DNA from: Apostichopus californicus
Lineage: Eukaryota > Echinodermata > Holothuroidea > Aspidochirotida > Stichopodidae
Reading direction: 5' to 3'
Assembly (NCBI GenBank): GCA_020650975.1
Contig: JAIPMN010045151.1
Coordinates: 3,138-25,065 of the forward strand
Length of the DNA: 21,928 nt
Shown here: positions 1 to 10,900 of the stretch, one piece after another
Layout of the letters: each line of letters begins with the position of its first letter
Position numbering within the stretch: the first letter of the stretch is position 1
The notes under the pieces: generated by a model
Database searches by the model: none
Seen by the model: the letters and a program-made list of their open reading frames with translations, nothing else
Told to the model about the DNA's origin: nothing
Made by a program: the position numbers and the translations under genes

Positions 1-226
1 CCCCCGCTTCGCAAGTCAGAAAACTCAGGTGAAAATGCAAAATTATTTACAAAATGGAGTGGGTGTTGAAGTGTGCTATATTGCACCAAATTGCATCTAA
101 GGCCACCTGGAAATGCAAAAAATTTCCAAAAAGGGGGACACCCCCTCCCCTTAGACCCCTCCCCCAGGCCGGCCATCAGTCTTCAGCCCCCCCCCCCCAA
201 CTCAAAAGTACCTTCCTACGCCACTG
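1..226. mobile_element. hAT-like non-autonomous DNA transposon, cut by the window edge
   Basis: The right end reads ctacgccactg, the inverse of the CAGTGGCGTAG terminus common in hAT-type elements. The interior contains a C-rich core at about 128-180 that recurs in the element at 3149-3581, and a ttgcatctaag segment that recurs inverted in the element at 12965-13219. The left terminus lies outside the window, so no target duplication can be checked. A run of 12 or so C's lies near 187-198. Confidence 0.5.
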
Positions 227-696
227 CTTACACACTAAATCACAAAAGTAATGTGGTCTCTAAGTTCAATTTTCCGTATCATGACCATGTAGATTTTTTG
301 CTATCCGAGCCAGAAGTTTTCGTCACTTGTAAACAAACCTCTTCACTCAGTAGTAAACAATTTTCGTACGCTGCTCCTGGGAGGCCTAGATGGGGTCTAA
401 ATTTGCTTCAATTGACCCAGTTTTTCACCACATGTATTTCCAAGCCACAAAAAACTAGATCATGATTGATAACATGTCAAAAAAGATGTTCTCCTGCTGC
501 TTTTGGGCACTTTTCCTGGAGGAGAACAGTCGGGCGGATAGATATAGACTCTAAATGGAGTATGTCTCCTTAAACATGAGTCGATACTACTATGTAACTA
601 TGTATTTGGTGATACGTGCTCTCGCCGTTTGTCCGCATCAAGAGATAGACTACATGAACTAAAAGCACTGGTATAGCCCCAATTTCTGATGGTAAA
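227..696. other. Intergenic, nothing recognised
   Basis: The open frame at 73-465 starts inside the transposon and resembles no protein I know. There are no splice-flanked segments of conserved sequence. Confidence 0.4.
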
Positions 697-780
697 ATCG
701 CTGCCGTGGTGCAGCGGTTGTGCTCTGTACTTGCAGAGCGAGAGGTATTTTGGCTCCTGGGTTCGATCCCCGGCGAACGC
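697..780 (+). mobile_element. tRNA-derived SINE head (3' extent unknown, perhaps to about 970)
   Basis: A perfect RNA polymerase III A box (TGGTGCAGCGG, 708-718) and B box (GGTTCGATCC, starting at 760) are spaced as in a tRNA. The acceptor arms pair poorly and the anticodon arm has an irregular loop, so this is a tRNA-derived element rather than a tRNA gene. The body that follows is not related to the other SINE in this window. No flanking duplication was found, so the end is not set. Confidence 0.6.
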
Positions 781-968
781 AGTTTGCTTTTGCCGCGCTC
801 TTATACGGTCTCCTGCCTTCATTAGGAACGTTAAGTATTGGAATTGAGCCTATATATATCAATGATTGGCGTACCATATTCTGGGATGTGGAAAGCATGA
901 AACCCTCAGATTTGAAGTTGAGCCTCTTGACATTCAGTGGTTTGTTCCGACTTTTGAAAGTCACGTGA

Positions 969-1822
969 AACCTTTTGAGTAATTGAAAGGGTTTCGAGTA
1001 ATTGCTTGAATTTCCCGTGTATTGCCCGTGTAATTTCCATGATAATCAAAGGAATTACTTGCTAAAAATATGAAATATGTTTAATATCACTAAATGCATG
1101 TAAATATTACTTAACAATTTCGGCAATAGCTGTGATCCAAGGAAGCCTGAACGCGAAATTACGTACATGGGACAACTGTATCAGGATGGAATTAAGTGTT
1201 TCACGTTTAGGAGGCTGTCTATCATAAATGTAGGCGTGGCTAGTTTCATTTTGGGGCAAATGGAGTGTTTATACTGTGTAATTGTCAGTTATGGGCGGTT
1301 CAGTTGCTGCTTACTCTGGAATGAAATACTTATCATTTAGACACTGATATCAGCCAACACTGAATAGTCTTGCTGGTGCAGTGTTATGTTTGGAGTATGT
1401 CATCTGTCCCGAAATTACTTTTCTTCGGTGCGAATGATGATTTCTCGTTAACTTAAGATGATGAGGTGTGAGTGAGTTAACCCCTTGTATTTGTCCATTG
1501 CTCGCCGTTTAATGTGCATTTAATAGATTGTATTAAAACATTTTGGTAAGCAGTACTTATAAATTAGTATAGGCCTAGGTCTAAACTCTAGGCCCCAACT
1601 TGGCTAGGTATGCGCCATTGCTGGTACCATTTACGCGACAGTCAAATTGTTGTTCATCTTGCCACAAAGTCGGACTTGACTGTTACAACAAGCAGCTGTT
1701 ATGAAAAATAATTACCTTAGATCTGGACCTGATGAAGTTGTTCTTCCATTTCAGGAATCCTTTTGAACTACACTAGGCTGTAGGGGTTCGCTTTTGTAGC
1801 TCTGTGGTCCTAATTAATGGGT
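969..1822. other. Intergenic, nothing recognised
   Basis: AT-rich, with no long open frame and no repeat I can name. Small direct repeats (gagtaattgaaagggtttcgagtaatt) occur near 977-1004. It may hold promoter sequence of TSC2, but no core promoter motif is convincing. Confidence 0.4.
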
Positions 1823-2125
1823 CCTGTTGTTCTCTGCACACGGTACTTTCCGCTGACACTAAACGTTGCTTTCCGTACACCAAATCCCTAATACATTCAC
1901 CCATGCCTCCAGTAAATTATAAGCAGCTTAACTTTCCTGATATGAACTCATTCTAGCCATCTTCATCGACTTTCTTTGATACTTTCTCATGTTATTTTCA
2001 TCATCCTGAATTTGGTATCCTAAAATTCAAGAAAAATATAGTGTACATATAAGTGGAAAAAAATGTTGTTTTCCGCACAAGAAATTTGTCAGTGGAAAGT
2101 ACCGTGTGCGGAGAATAACAGCAGG
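1823..2125. repeat. Inverted-repeat element with about 36-bp arms
   Basis: The arm at 1823-1858 (cctgttgttctctgcacacggtactttccgctgaca) is nearly the reverse complement of 2087-2125, with a spacer of about 228 bp. Both arms share the exact segment CACACGGTACTTTCC. This is a candidate fold-back or MITE element, but no target duplication was seen at either side. Confidence 0.5.
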
Positions 2126-3143
2126 CAGCTGAAGTGAAGGAATAAGATACTGTGTCATGTTATCCACCTGGCACATGGAAAAAAAAAGAAAATAAGGCCT
2201 ATCCTAGATGCCATATAGATATTCATCAGGTTACTGTGTGATATAAGAAAGTGACACATGTTAGGAGTAGTGCATTTGCTATTCACCAACAGCTTGTTTC
2301 TAATGCCTATTCTAACAAAACTGTAAAGTGAATGGATGCTGATTGGTAACGAAACTGCCAAAGGTATAGGTGTGTTATACATCACTATTCACCCAAGTCC
2401 TGGTTGAATCATCCAATTTACAATGACCTGGAGGAATCACTCCACAGTACAAAAACATACCAACCATGTTTCGTGCTCCCAGGTGCTACTTACATATTAT
2501 TTCAACCATTGTCAGTTTGAAGAGATCTAGACATTCCATATACAAGAGAACGTCACTATAACTGGTATATAGGGTAAATTTGAGAATAATTACTTGGGTT
2601 TGGATGATAGCGTTGTTTAGATTTACTTTTCCCTCTCATAAATAAGCTTGATCTGTATGGACCCTGGCTACTATTTGAACATCTACTGTCAGAATCTTAT
2701 AGATTCTTTTACATAGGTCATATATATGCGCTTGTTTACGTGCAAAAAACCCGACAAGGAGCCTTGTGTACAGTAGCTAATTATAGAGAAATGAATCCTA
2801 TTGTCTACTTGTATACAACTGTCTATGTACATTTGTTTACCGTCCTGATAAGCTGCGTGTGTTCCAGCTGCAGTTTGACTGTTTGAAAGAAAATACTCAA
2901 AATGGGAATTTTGGAAATGAAAATTTCCGTAAACATTGGAAAAATCTGCCAAATAGCTAGATTCCACTGTTCGTGTAACTTCACAAGGATTTGTGGTATC
3001 TATGAGATCAGGACATTAGTTGTCGTAGAATACACATTCAAGGAGTATTATAAGAGTCGAGTGCTACAAGGGAGCACGTCACATGACCATCAATGGTTGG
3101 TAAGTTTTTTAGCACATCTCCTCATTGACAAAGTCGATCCAGG
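2126..3143. other. Intergenic, nothing recognised
   Basis: Small open frames on both strands (for example 2902-3147) look random: low-complexity composition, no family resemblance. A good splice-donor sequence (gttg|gtaagt, 3100) could end an untranslated exon, but this is unsupported. Confidence 0.4.
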
Positions 3144-3148
3144 TTAAT

Positions 3149-3581
3149 CAGGGATGTGCCCACGCTGGGCGGCACTGGGCGGCCCCACCCAGCACTAAAA
3201 ATTACCGCCCAGCACTGTCTTGAAAATCGTGAATCCCGCCCAGCACTATTTTCATCTAAAATCCTGACATTCCTAACAATATATTCAAAACATTACTTAC
3301 GGCTCTCAATCGGTCCCTTGTAAAATCTCTTTGAAACAAACTAATAACTTTTACCAGGTACGTAATATATTTCACTAAAAAAAAATTTTAAAAAGTAAAT
3401 TGTTAGCAAATCTATTACTTGTGTATGTGCTTTAAAAGCTACACAAGTGCCAGCATTTGGCATCTGAGCACCTTCAAAAATGGAAAAATTTCTCAAGGGG
3501 GACACCTCCTCCCCCTTAGACCCCTCCCCCAGGACGGCGATCAGTATACCCGGCACTCAGGAAATCCTGGGCACATCCCTG
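3149..3581. mobile_element. hAT-like MITE with 14-bp perfect terminal inverted repeats and TTAAT duplication
   Basis: CAGGGATGTGCCCA at 3149-3162 is exactly the reverse complement of TGGGCACATCCCTG at 3568-3581. Both ends are flanked by TTAAT (3144-3148 and 3582-3586), consistent with a 5-bp target duplication. The 433-bp interior codes for nothing. It contains several copies of a GCCCAGCACT-like motif near the left end and a C-rich core (about 3490-3545) shared with the element at 1-226. The CAGGG terminus suggests the hAT superfamily. Confidence 0.85.
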
Positions 3582-3586
3582 TTAAT

Positions 3587-4029
3587 GTATACGATATGGT
3601 GAATAGCCACCGTAAGTTTGTAACTGTTTGACAGCAATGTGGTTTGGCAATCATATTACCAGTCCAAGCTTAGATTTCTGTCAGAGAATCAATATTCAGA
3701 TTACGCTCTAATGACTAACTTCTAAGGCTAGGCTACACTTTTCCAGGTTTCGTATGTAAAGTTATGCAGTGATAGGCTAGTTTTTCTGTGTTGAATTGTT
3801 TGCTATATTTTATTGTGCTGTATCCCTGAAAACTGTTTTGGAATAAACATTAAGTACATGGTAGCTGTCCCTGACTGTACTGATTGGCCTCTCATTTATG
3901 TGGTGCTATAAAAATCAATATAAAACATGTTTAGACATATTTATGTGGATTAAAGAATTGTAAGGACTGGATTGAAAATATTTATCATGCACAGAAACTA
4001 TGAATCTATGAATTATTACTGTACAGTGA
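3587..4029. other. Intergenic, nothing recognised
   Basis: An AATAAA lies at about 3842 with no gene visible upstream of it. There is no open frame of note. Confidence 0.4.
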
Positions 4030-4600
4030 GAGCCTAGATTTTCCAGGTACTATTAATGTTATTATTGCTCTCGATAAATTTACTGTGAAAGTATAGTTTC
4101 TTTGATGATCTAATAATATGTGTTAATTTATTTTGATAAATAATGTATACCTTCTGGTTATTCGATGTTGGATCCTTTAAGTGGCGTCTATACAATTGAT
4201 TTTTCTTTTTTATTGATTTTAATATACCACTAGTAATCCAAGGATGTCTCTTTTTACGTTTTTTACTTACATTAATAACATGCACTGGAAAACAGTCATT
4301 GTACATATAACTAAAATGATTAAAAAATACATGATAGGATACATTAGCCTCCTTTTCATTAAGAACATCATCCCATTGCTTATATTCTAATTGGGAAATA
4401 AAATTACTAATGTCATTGATATTATAATTACGAATATGTTTACTATCTCTATTATAGTTTCTAAGTCTTGAATATTGTCAAGGAAGATGGGAAAGTGGTC
4501 GGTAATGTCGGTTACAAATATGCCTGAGTTAAATTTATTTATCCTGAACATGACAGACAAGTGCAACACAAAAGAATGAGTCCACATGAAGGCATATCGA
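4030..4600 (-). pseudogene. Decayed non-LTR retrotransposon (LINE) fragment, endonuclease end to RT linker
   Basis: Read on the minus strand, 4587-4387 gives GIFVTDITDHFPIF, the final motif of the apurinic-type endonuclease of CR1/Jockey-group LINEs (aspartate-histidine pair in DITDH). 4306-4034 gives HPWITSGILKSIKKKNQLYR and then LTHIIRSSKKLYFHSKF, typical of the linker before the reverse transcriptase. The two pieces are in different frames, so the copy is broken. No RT domain follows in this window. Confidence 0.75.
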
Positions 4601-4755
4601 AAAAGAGCATACCATTTGTTTTAAAAATAAAACAGACTGTACTTACTGTATACTGTAGTTCTTGACGTGAAGTTTCTTACATGCTAGCCATTCGTAATCA
4701 TGATTTCTGGCTGCAAGTTTGCTAATTGTTTCATTTTTTCCCTTTTACTTTGTAG

Positions 4756-4905
4756 GGAAAATACTTGAAAATGTCAAAACCACACAAGGAGAGCCTTAAA
4801 CAGCGAGTACAGAACTTATTCAAGAATAAAGGAAATGCCTCACAGGGTAACCGTGAAACTCACGGAAAAGTAGAAGAGTTCTTCATTTCTGCAAGTTTGA
4901 AAAAG
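4756..4905 (+). CDS. TSC2: TSC2 exon 1 of the coding part (5' UTR 4756-4770, start codon 4771)
   Basis: The acceptor is tttactttgtag and the donor AAAAG|gtttgt. Fifteen untranslated bases precede the ATG, so at least one non-coding exon lies upstream, as in human TSC2, where the start codon is in exon 2. The exon encodes 45 residues: a basic start ([20 protein letters not shown]), then [11 protein letters not shown], which matches human TEFIITAEILREL. It ends in phase 0. Confidence 0.9.
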
Positions 4906-7900
4906 GTTTGTGGTTCTTTCATATGTGGAATTATCATTGCTTTGTATATCTGGAAGTGTCCGAGTAGTAGCTGTAAAAATGTATCCACAAGATGCAAGTG
5001 CCAGATGTCTTTTTTTTATATGACATAAGTGAGATACCTAGCACTCAGTAGCAGGCACTTCAATTTAAAGTATGTGCAGAATTCATAGAGCTCCCAGATG
5101 GTAGACTTTACTCACATTTCGTGGGATATGAACTGTTACAGTTCACTTTCAAAAGACTTTGATGATACAACCATGGCCTGATGTCAACTTGCTTGCTAGC
5201 CTTGCACATGTCCGGAAAGAACCAAATTTACTTAAACACGGTTTTTTTATATTGGGCAACAGAATGGTACTATCTCCCCAGCAATGTTAATAGTGCTGCA
5301 AGCCCTTAAACCATTTTCAAGTTTCAATTAAACGATATATGAGTCTTTTTATTGTCTTATCGTTGTTTATCTCTTCATCTGCTTGTTGTTCTTGTTTATG
5401 TTCTTACTGTATAGTTTGTTCCTTTTTAGTCAACATTTGTAAGCTTTCAGTTTGCTTTCTATCCTACTCATTTACTGTCATACTTTCAAGCATTTCATGA
5501 TTTATACATTTTCTAACAGAGGGCCGGCCTCGGGGAAGATATCCCAGCTAACCGAGTCACCCTCTTTGCGAAAGTTCAAATAATAAAATATTATAAAAAA
5601 TCATTAACAACAGAAATGAGGCTGGTTAAAGCCATGTACAGTTGCCACTATGTTATGGTAGTACAGCAGCTTCCAGAGGCCTTTACTATGTATTGGGGAT
5701 TTCATGCCACAAATTTGATGATGTGGATGACATAGGTCTGTTACAGTGATGTTGTACAATTCATACTGGGCTTACAGTAATGGTATCTGATCTACAGATT
5801 TTTCCTTTTGAATGAAGACTTAAAAAATAGTGAGAGACTTGGGAAATGTTATAGCTTGAAAAGTGGAAAGTGATAGTGATCCATAGGTTCCGATAATGAT
5901 AGGCAAACAGGTTCATCTCTGAAACCTACGTGCTGAAAAAATATAATTTGGGCTGTTGCTGAAAAGGAAGTGTAGAATATATATAGGATAGTGTAGGATA
6001 TTTACTACAAGTGCTCTTTAGTTTTCTCCATGTCATGTGATTCAATATTTTTAAAAAACATTTTTAACTTATTATTTATATCTTTTCTACTTTTTTCTTC
6101 TTCTTCTTCTTCTTCTTCTTAGGAGTTCAGTCAGGGCACAGCCATACACTTGAGAGTCAAAGCAATCAAAGAATTATGCAGTATTGTAACAACAAAGAAA
6201 CTTGAGGATGTGAGTTTATTAATTGGGCTTTCACTGCGGTCACAGGCCGCTGTATTTTGAGCAAATAGATGAATATTTATAAATGTTCTCTCTTGAATAT
6301 TCATAGTTGTTAGAATTCAATCGAAGAACAGGCATGAGCTTTTTCTGCGAATTCGCGGAATATCCGTGATTTCTTTTCTACCTCGGGGACAAAAACTATT
6401 ATCCTAACACACTGTAGCATACACGAGCCTATACCGCAATTTTTGCAAAGTTCTGTGATTTTTTTTTTGCCGCAGGCTCATCCCTGAAAGAAACTAAAGG
6501 TGTCAGCAAATTAACTTTCTTGAAACTTCTACCAGCTCTGCAAAAGTGACACATATACTTAACGTACTCAAATGTCTCATCGGAGCTTGCTCTTTTTATC
6601 TTTCAAATTGTTTCTGCAAAGTTTGTTGTAATTCACAAATGTCAATAACATGTTTCCATTTAGCATTTAAATTTTGGAACCAGATGGCAATAAAGCAATT
6701 GATTAAATATTTCACTTTCTGCCATCTTTTTCTCTTTAATACCTTAATTATTGTAGCACGCATTGGAAACTATTTGGGCCAACATAGCTGATATATTGGA
6801 TCCGTGTGTATCGTCGGAGCACAGACAGCTGGTTTTGCATTTCCTGAAATGCCTCATCATTGGACAGGTATTAATATTAATATTAATTATTAATATCTCT
6901 TACCTGTGTGGGTAAATGCTGTTTCTACTAGATGGAAATTTAATATGATATTATTGAAAACCATCTGCATATGGTTAAAGCCCACAAATGTGACTAACAG
7001 TTATCAAGAAATTACTTTCCAGTAGGTTCTGATCCCTCCAAGAAATTAATTCCAGATGTTGAGTAGTCTGCATTTGAATCATTGAATGTCAAAGTTAGAT
7101 ACAGTTCCTTCAAAATTGGCTTAATATTTCATTCATGAATTATTTTGTATCAATTCAACAAACACCTGTTATCAAAAAAAAAACAATAAATGTCAATGTC
7201 AATGTTTTTCATCTTTGTCTTCAGTTTGATTACTTGGGTGTTATGAGAGCAGTTTTCTTCCAAGTGCTCAGAGGTCATGATGTGTTTGATGATCTCCCAC
7301 AAAAGTAAGTTGAGAGTTAAATGTGTTTGTAACGTTTATTTCAGACTTTTGTATGTCGTTGGCGTCTTATTGTAAACCTGCATTAAGGAATCTGAAAATA
7401 ATGTAAAGGAAAGCTATTAACCTATAGCATATATGTATGATGTCGACGTTGTCAAGAATAGTCAAACTTACAAGAGTAGTCAAGAGTAGTCAACTTACAA
7501 GAGTAGTAAAACTTACAAGAGTAGTCAAGAGTAGTCAAACTTAGAAGAGTAGTCAACTTACAAGAGTAGTCAAGAGTAGTCAAACTTAGAAGAGTAGTCA
7601 AGATTAGTCAAACTTTCAAGAGTAATCAGAAGTAGTCAAACTTACAAGAGTAGTCAAACTTACAAGAGTAGTCAACTTGCAAGAGTAGTCAAGATTAGTC
7701 AAACTTTCAAGAGTAATCAAGAGTAGTCAAACTTACAAGAGTAATCAAACTTACAAGAGTAGTCAACTTACAAGAGTAGTCAACTCACAAGAGTAGTCAA
7801 ACTTACAACTGCAGGTCACTTGTGGTCTATTTGGCTTACAAGATTACATCTCTCTGCAAAAGAAAGGGAGAGAAATCATTAAAAGGGGGGTAACAATGGT

Positions 7901-10900
7901 ATGATTGTCACCTACAAGAGCAGGGTACAATTTGGCGTGTTCGAATAGAGGCTATCCGACCAATATAAAGACACAGTACAAGAAATTCAACAACACATTC
8001 AAGTATAAGCTTGATAATAAATGTAATTCTTCAAAGTTACACAAAGTTTCGTCTTCCTTTAATTAATATGGGTATAAGGCTAAATCATCAATACCTTGGA
8101 TTCAAATATTAACCAGGTAATAGCATGTAGTTCAGGTAATATGCAACGTTGAAACCATTTGCACGAGATTAACAAATGTTGGGTGTTTCTACATAAATTT
8201 TATTTTACACTGTAACGGTTACTCAATACCCCAGCGGTTCGTTTATCCTAGAGAAGCTAAGTGATACATCATACATAGATAATGTTGGTTTAACAACAAT
8301 ATTAAGAGTAGTTTCCTGTGAACACGATATTAAGTATTCAAAATCCAACGATGTTCAGTTGTCCAACGCTTCTCAGTATTTGTTTGTTCTCGTAGCCATA
8401 AAGATGTTTACACTGGTCAGTTAAGGTTGATAATGCTGAGCCGGTGAACGTAATGAGTGGATCCAAATTAATCCCAAATGGATATACAAGTGGCAAATGG
8501 TATCATATATTATCGTCCCTTGGCAAGCCTCGTAGTACAGCTGCAGTGATATATGTCACTTTCCAATACTGCCATGAAACAGCTGCCCTCCTCAGACTCA
8601 TCAGATTCTGGTACCCAGGCGACCCCTCTCAACACACTTCTTGCCAACAATGAATTCCAAATTCACACTATTATGGCCCCAGGCTAATATGGGCTTTTCG
8701 AAAACGAGCTATATCCCATGCCATGTGTTGAAACGGAAAAATAATCGAGCGCCTTACCAAGAGAGACACATAAAATCATATGACTCCTTACAGCATGATG
8801 TTTCCGCCAAGAGTGAGTTGTTTGCTCCAAGCTATAGCCTACATGAATTGGCTAATCCATTGTGCAGAAAATATTTCGCATCTATTAGCACAGATTGTAA
8901 AGAAAATATCTCGCATCTATTAGCGCAGATTGTAAAGAAAATATTTCGCTTCTATTAGCACAGATAGTAAGATCACCTGGACATTGAGCAATTCTATAGC
9001 ATGCTCAATCTACCCATGCACCTGTCTACAGTATATAATGCTGGCACATTCCTACTGCATAGACACCATCACTTAATCTGAATAGTTCCCTGGATTAAAA
9101 GTTTGAGACCTGTTTACTCAGACAAAAGATGGCCCAGCTTACCATCCCCATAGAAAAATACCATGGCATATTAACTCTAATGTGACAATGATGCTATGTC
9201 TTTATTTGTTTCACAATTTTTGTATGATCAGAATTAGCATGGCTACTATAATGTTAACTCTGTGGAGAAGAAGACATATTCAATAGCATTTATTCAAACC
9301 TTGCACTAGCAGGTTTTAGGCACTGTTTGTGTGTGTGTTTTTTTTATTAAGAGGTTTGAATATGCTTATTTCATTTCAAAATGAAGTGTAACCAGTTGTT
9401 TGAAGTAGCCAATATGTGTATTACTTTTGTATTCTATTTAATACACTTGAACCTTTATACAGACTGGATAGGTAATTCCTGTCTTATTAGAGCCATGAGT
9501 GGGGATTCCTTCTCTGGCCTGTTTGTAAGACGAGCGTTATTTGTAAATGCGGTCTTTGTTTATCTTTATCCTACAGGTTGGATGTATTCAAAGCCTTGAG
9601 TGATAATGGTAAAAATTTGGAAGATTTTGAGGAGGAAGCAGGACCGTTCCTAGAGAAGTGGATGCCAGATGTGATCAGCTATGGGTGAGTGCTGGGATCT
9701 CCATGAAATCATGTTAAATGTATTATGTTATCACTGGCAGTGCATTGCATGCATTGGAATGTGGTCATGTGATTCTAGTTTGAATTTTAATATGGTCATG
9801 TGATACCAGTGTAGTCTGGGAAACTGGTCATGTGATCTTAGTTTGAATTGGAATGTGGTAACATGGTTCTAGTTTTAATTGGAAACTGGTCATGTGATTG
9901 TAGTTGGAATTGGATTGTGGTAATGTGATTCCAGATTGAATTTTAATATGGTCATATGAAACCAGTGTGGACTGGGAAACTGGTCATGTGCTCTTAGTTT
10001 GAATTGGAATGTGGTAACATGGTTCTAGTTTGAATTGGAAACTGTTCATGTCATTCTAGTTGGAATTGGAAGCTGATCATGTGATTGTACTTGGAATTGG
10101 AATTTGGTCATGTGATTCTAGTTTGATATAGGAATGTTATGGTTTAAAGTTGAGTTTGTCCTGGAATATTATGATGTCATATTTCGTTGGAAAAGGGAAT
10201 GTTGTTTCGTTACTTTTATAACAGCATTTTAGACACTGTAACTGCTCAGTTGTTAGTAAACATGAAAAGTCTAAGCAACAGACTTCACTGCAGACAATTT
10301 ACCTTTGTCCCTTTTCAAAGAATACATACAATATTATTCTTACTGATTTCATTCTTTTCTTTCACTCGCCATTTCTGTTTGTAGGAAGACCTCTGACTTC
10401 CTGAGGGTGCTCGTCAACGTCATCAAGTATAACGCTTGTTTCTTAGATGAACATATTATAGCAGGCTTTGTCAGGTTGGTTTGCTTTTATTGTAGAAACT
10501 TTGTAGAAACTTTTTGAGAGATTGTATGTATCTAGGGATCAATCATTTTCATATCATTTATTTGTTTCTTCACAATATAAATACAGAGAAGTTAACTAAG
10601 TGACAAAATATATTAACAACAGGGAAAATTGTGAAAGGAAGCACTCCAAAATACCCAGAGGGCTCTCATAAGTAAATAGAGTGAACAATCCAAGAAAACA
10701 GTAACACTTAGATCCACCCACACACCAACCCAACACGTATAACCCACCCACCCCACCACCCACAATACATATATATACACATATGCATACATACACAATT
10801 GAATACAAATACACACACGCATATAAACATATATATATATATAAGTATATGCATATACATACTTATATACACCCGTGTTAATATAGACGTTAATTTAGAA

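Noticed and set aside
697..780. A functional tRNA gene
   Set aside because: The A and B boxes are good, but the acceptor stem pairs badly and the anticodon stem-loop has the wrong loop size. It fits a SINE head better.
3061..3106. Untranslated first exon of TSC2 ending at the gtaagt at 3100
   Set aside because: Similar donor sequences occur at 1545 and 3611. Without transcript data there is no reason to choose one.
2902..3147. Small coding gene upstream of TSC2
   Set aside because: Composition and length are as expected by chance. No family resemblance, and it runs into the MITE's target site.
7930..8130. Solo LTR (CCAAT, TATAAA, AATAAA in order)
   Set aside because: No TG...CA termini, no target duplication and no neighbouring retroviral-type coding sequence were found.
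8444..8958. Coding exon or gene inside intron 4
   Set aside because: Two overlapping open frames lack conserved motifs or convincing splice sites, and TSC2 exons 4 and 5 join in frame without them.
10596..10822. Small protein genes on the minus strand (Val/Gly/Trp/Tyr-rich)
   Set aside because: They are translations of CA- and AT-type simple repeats.
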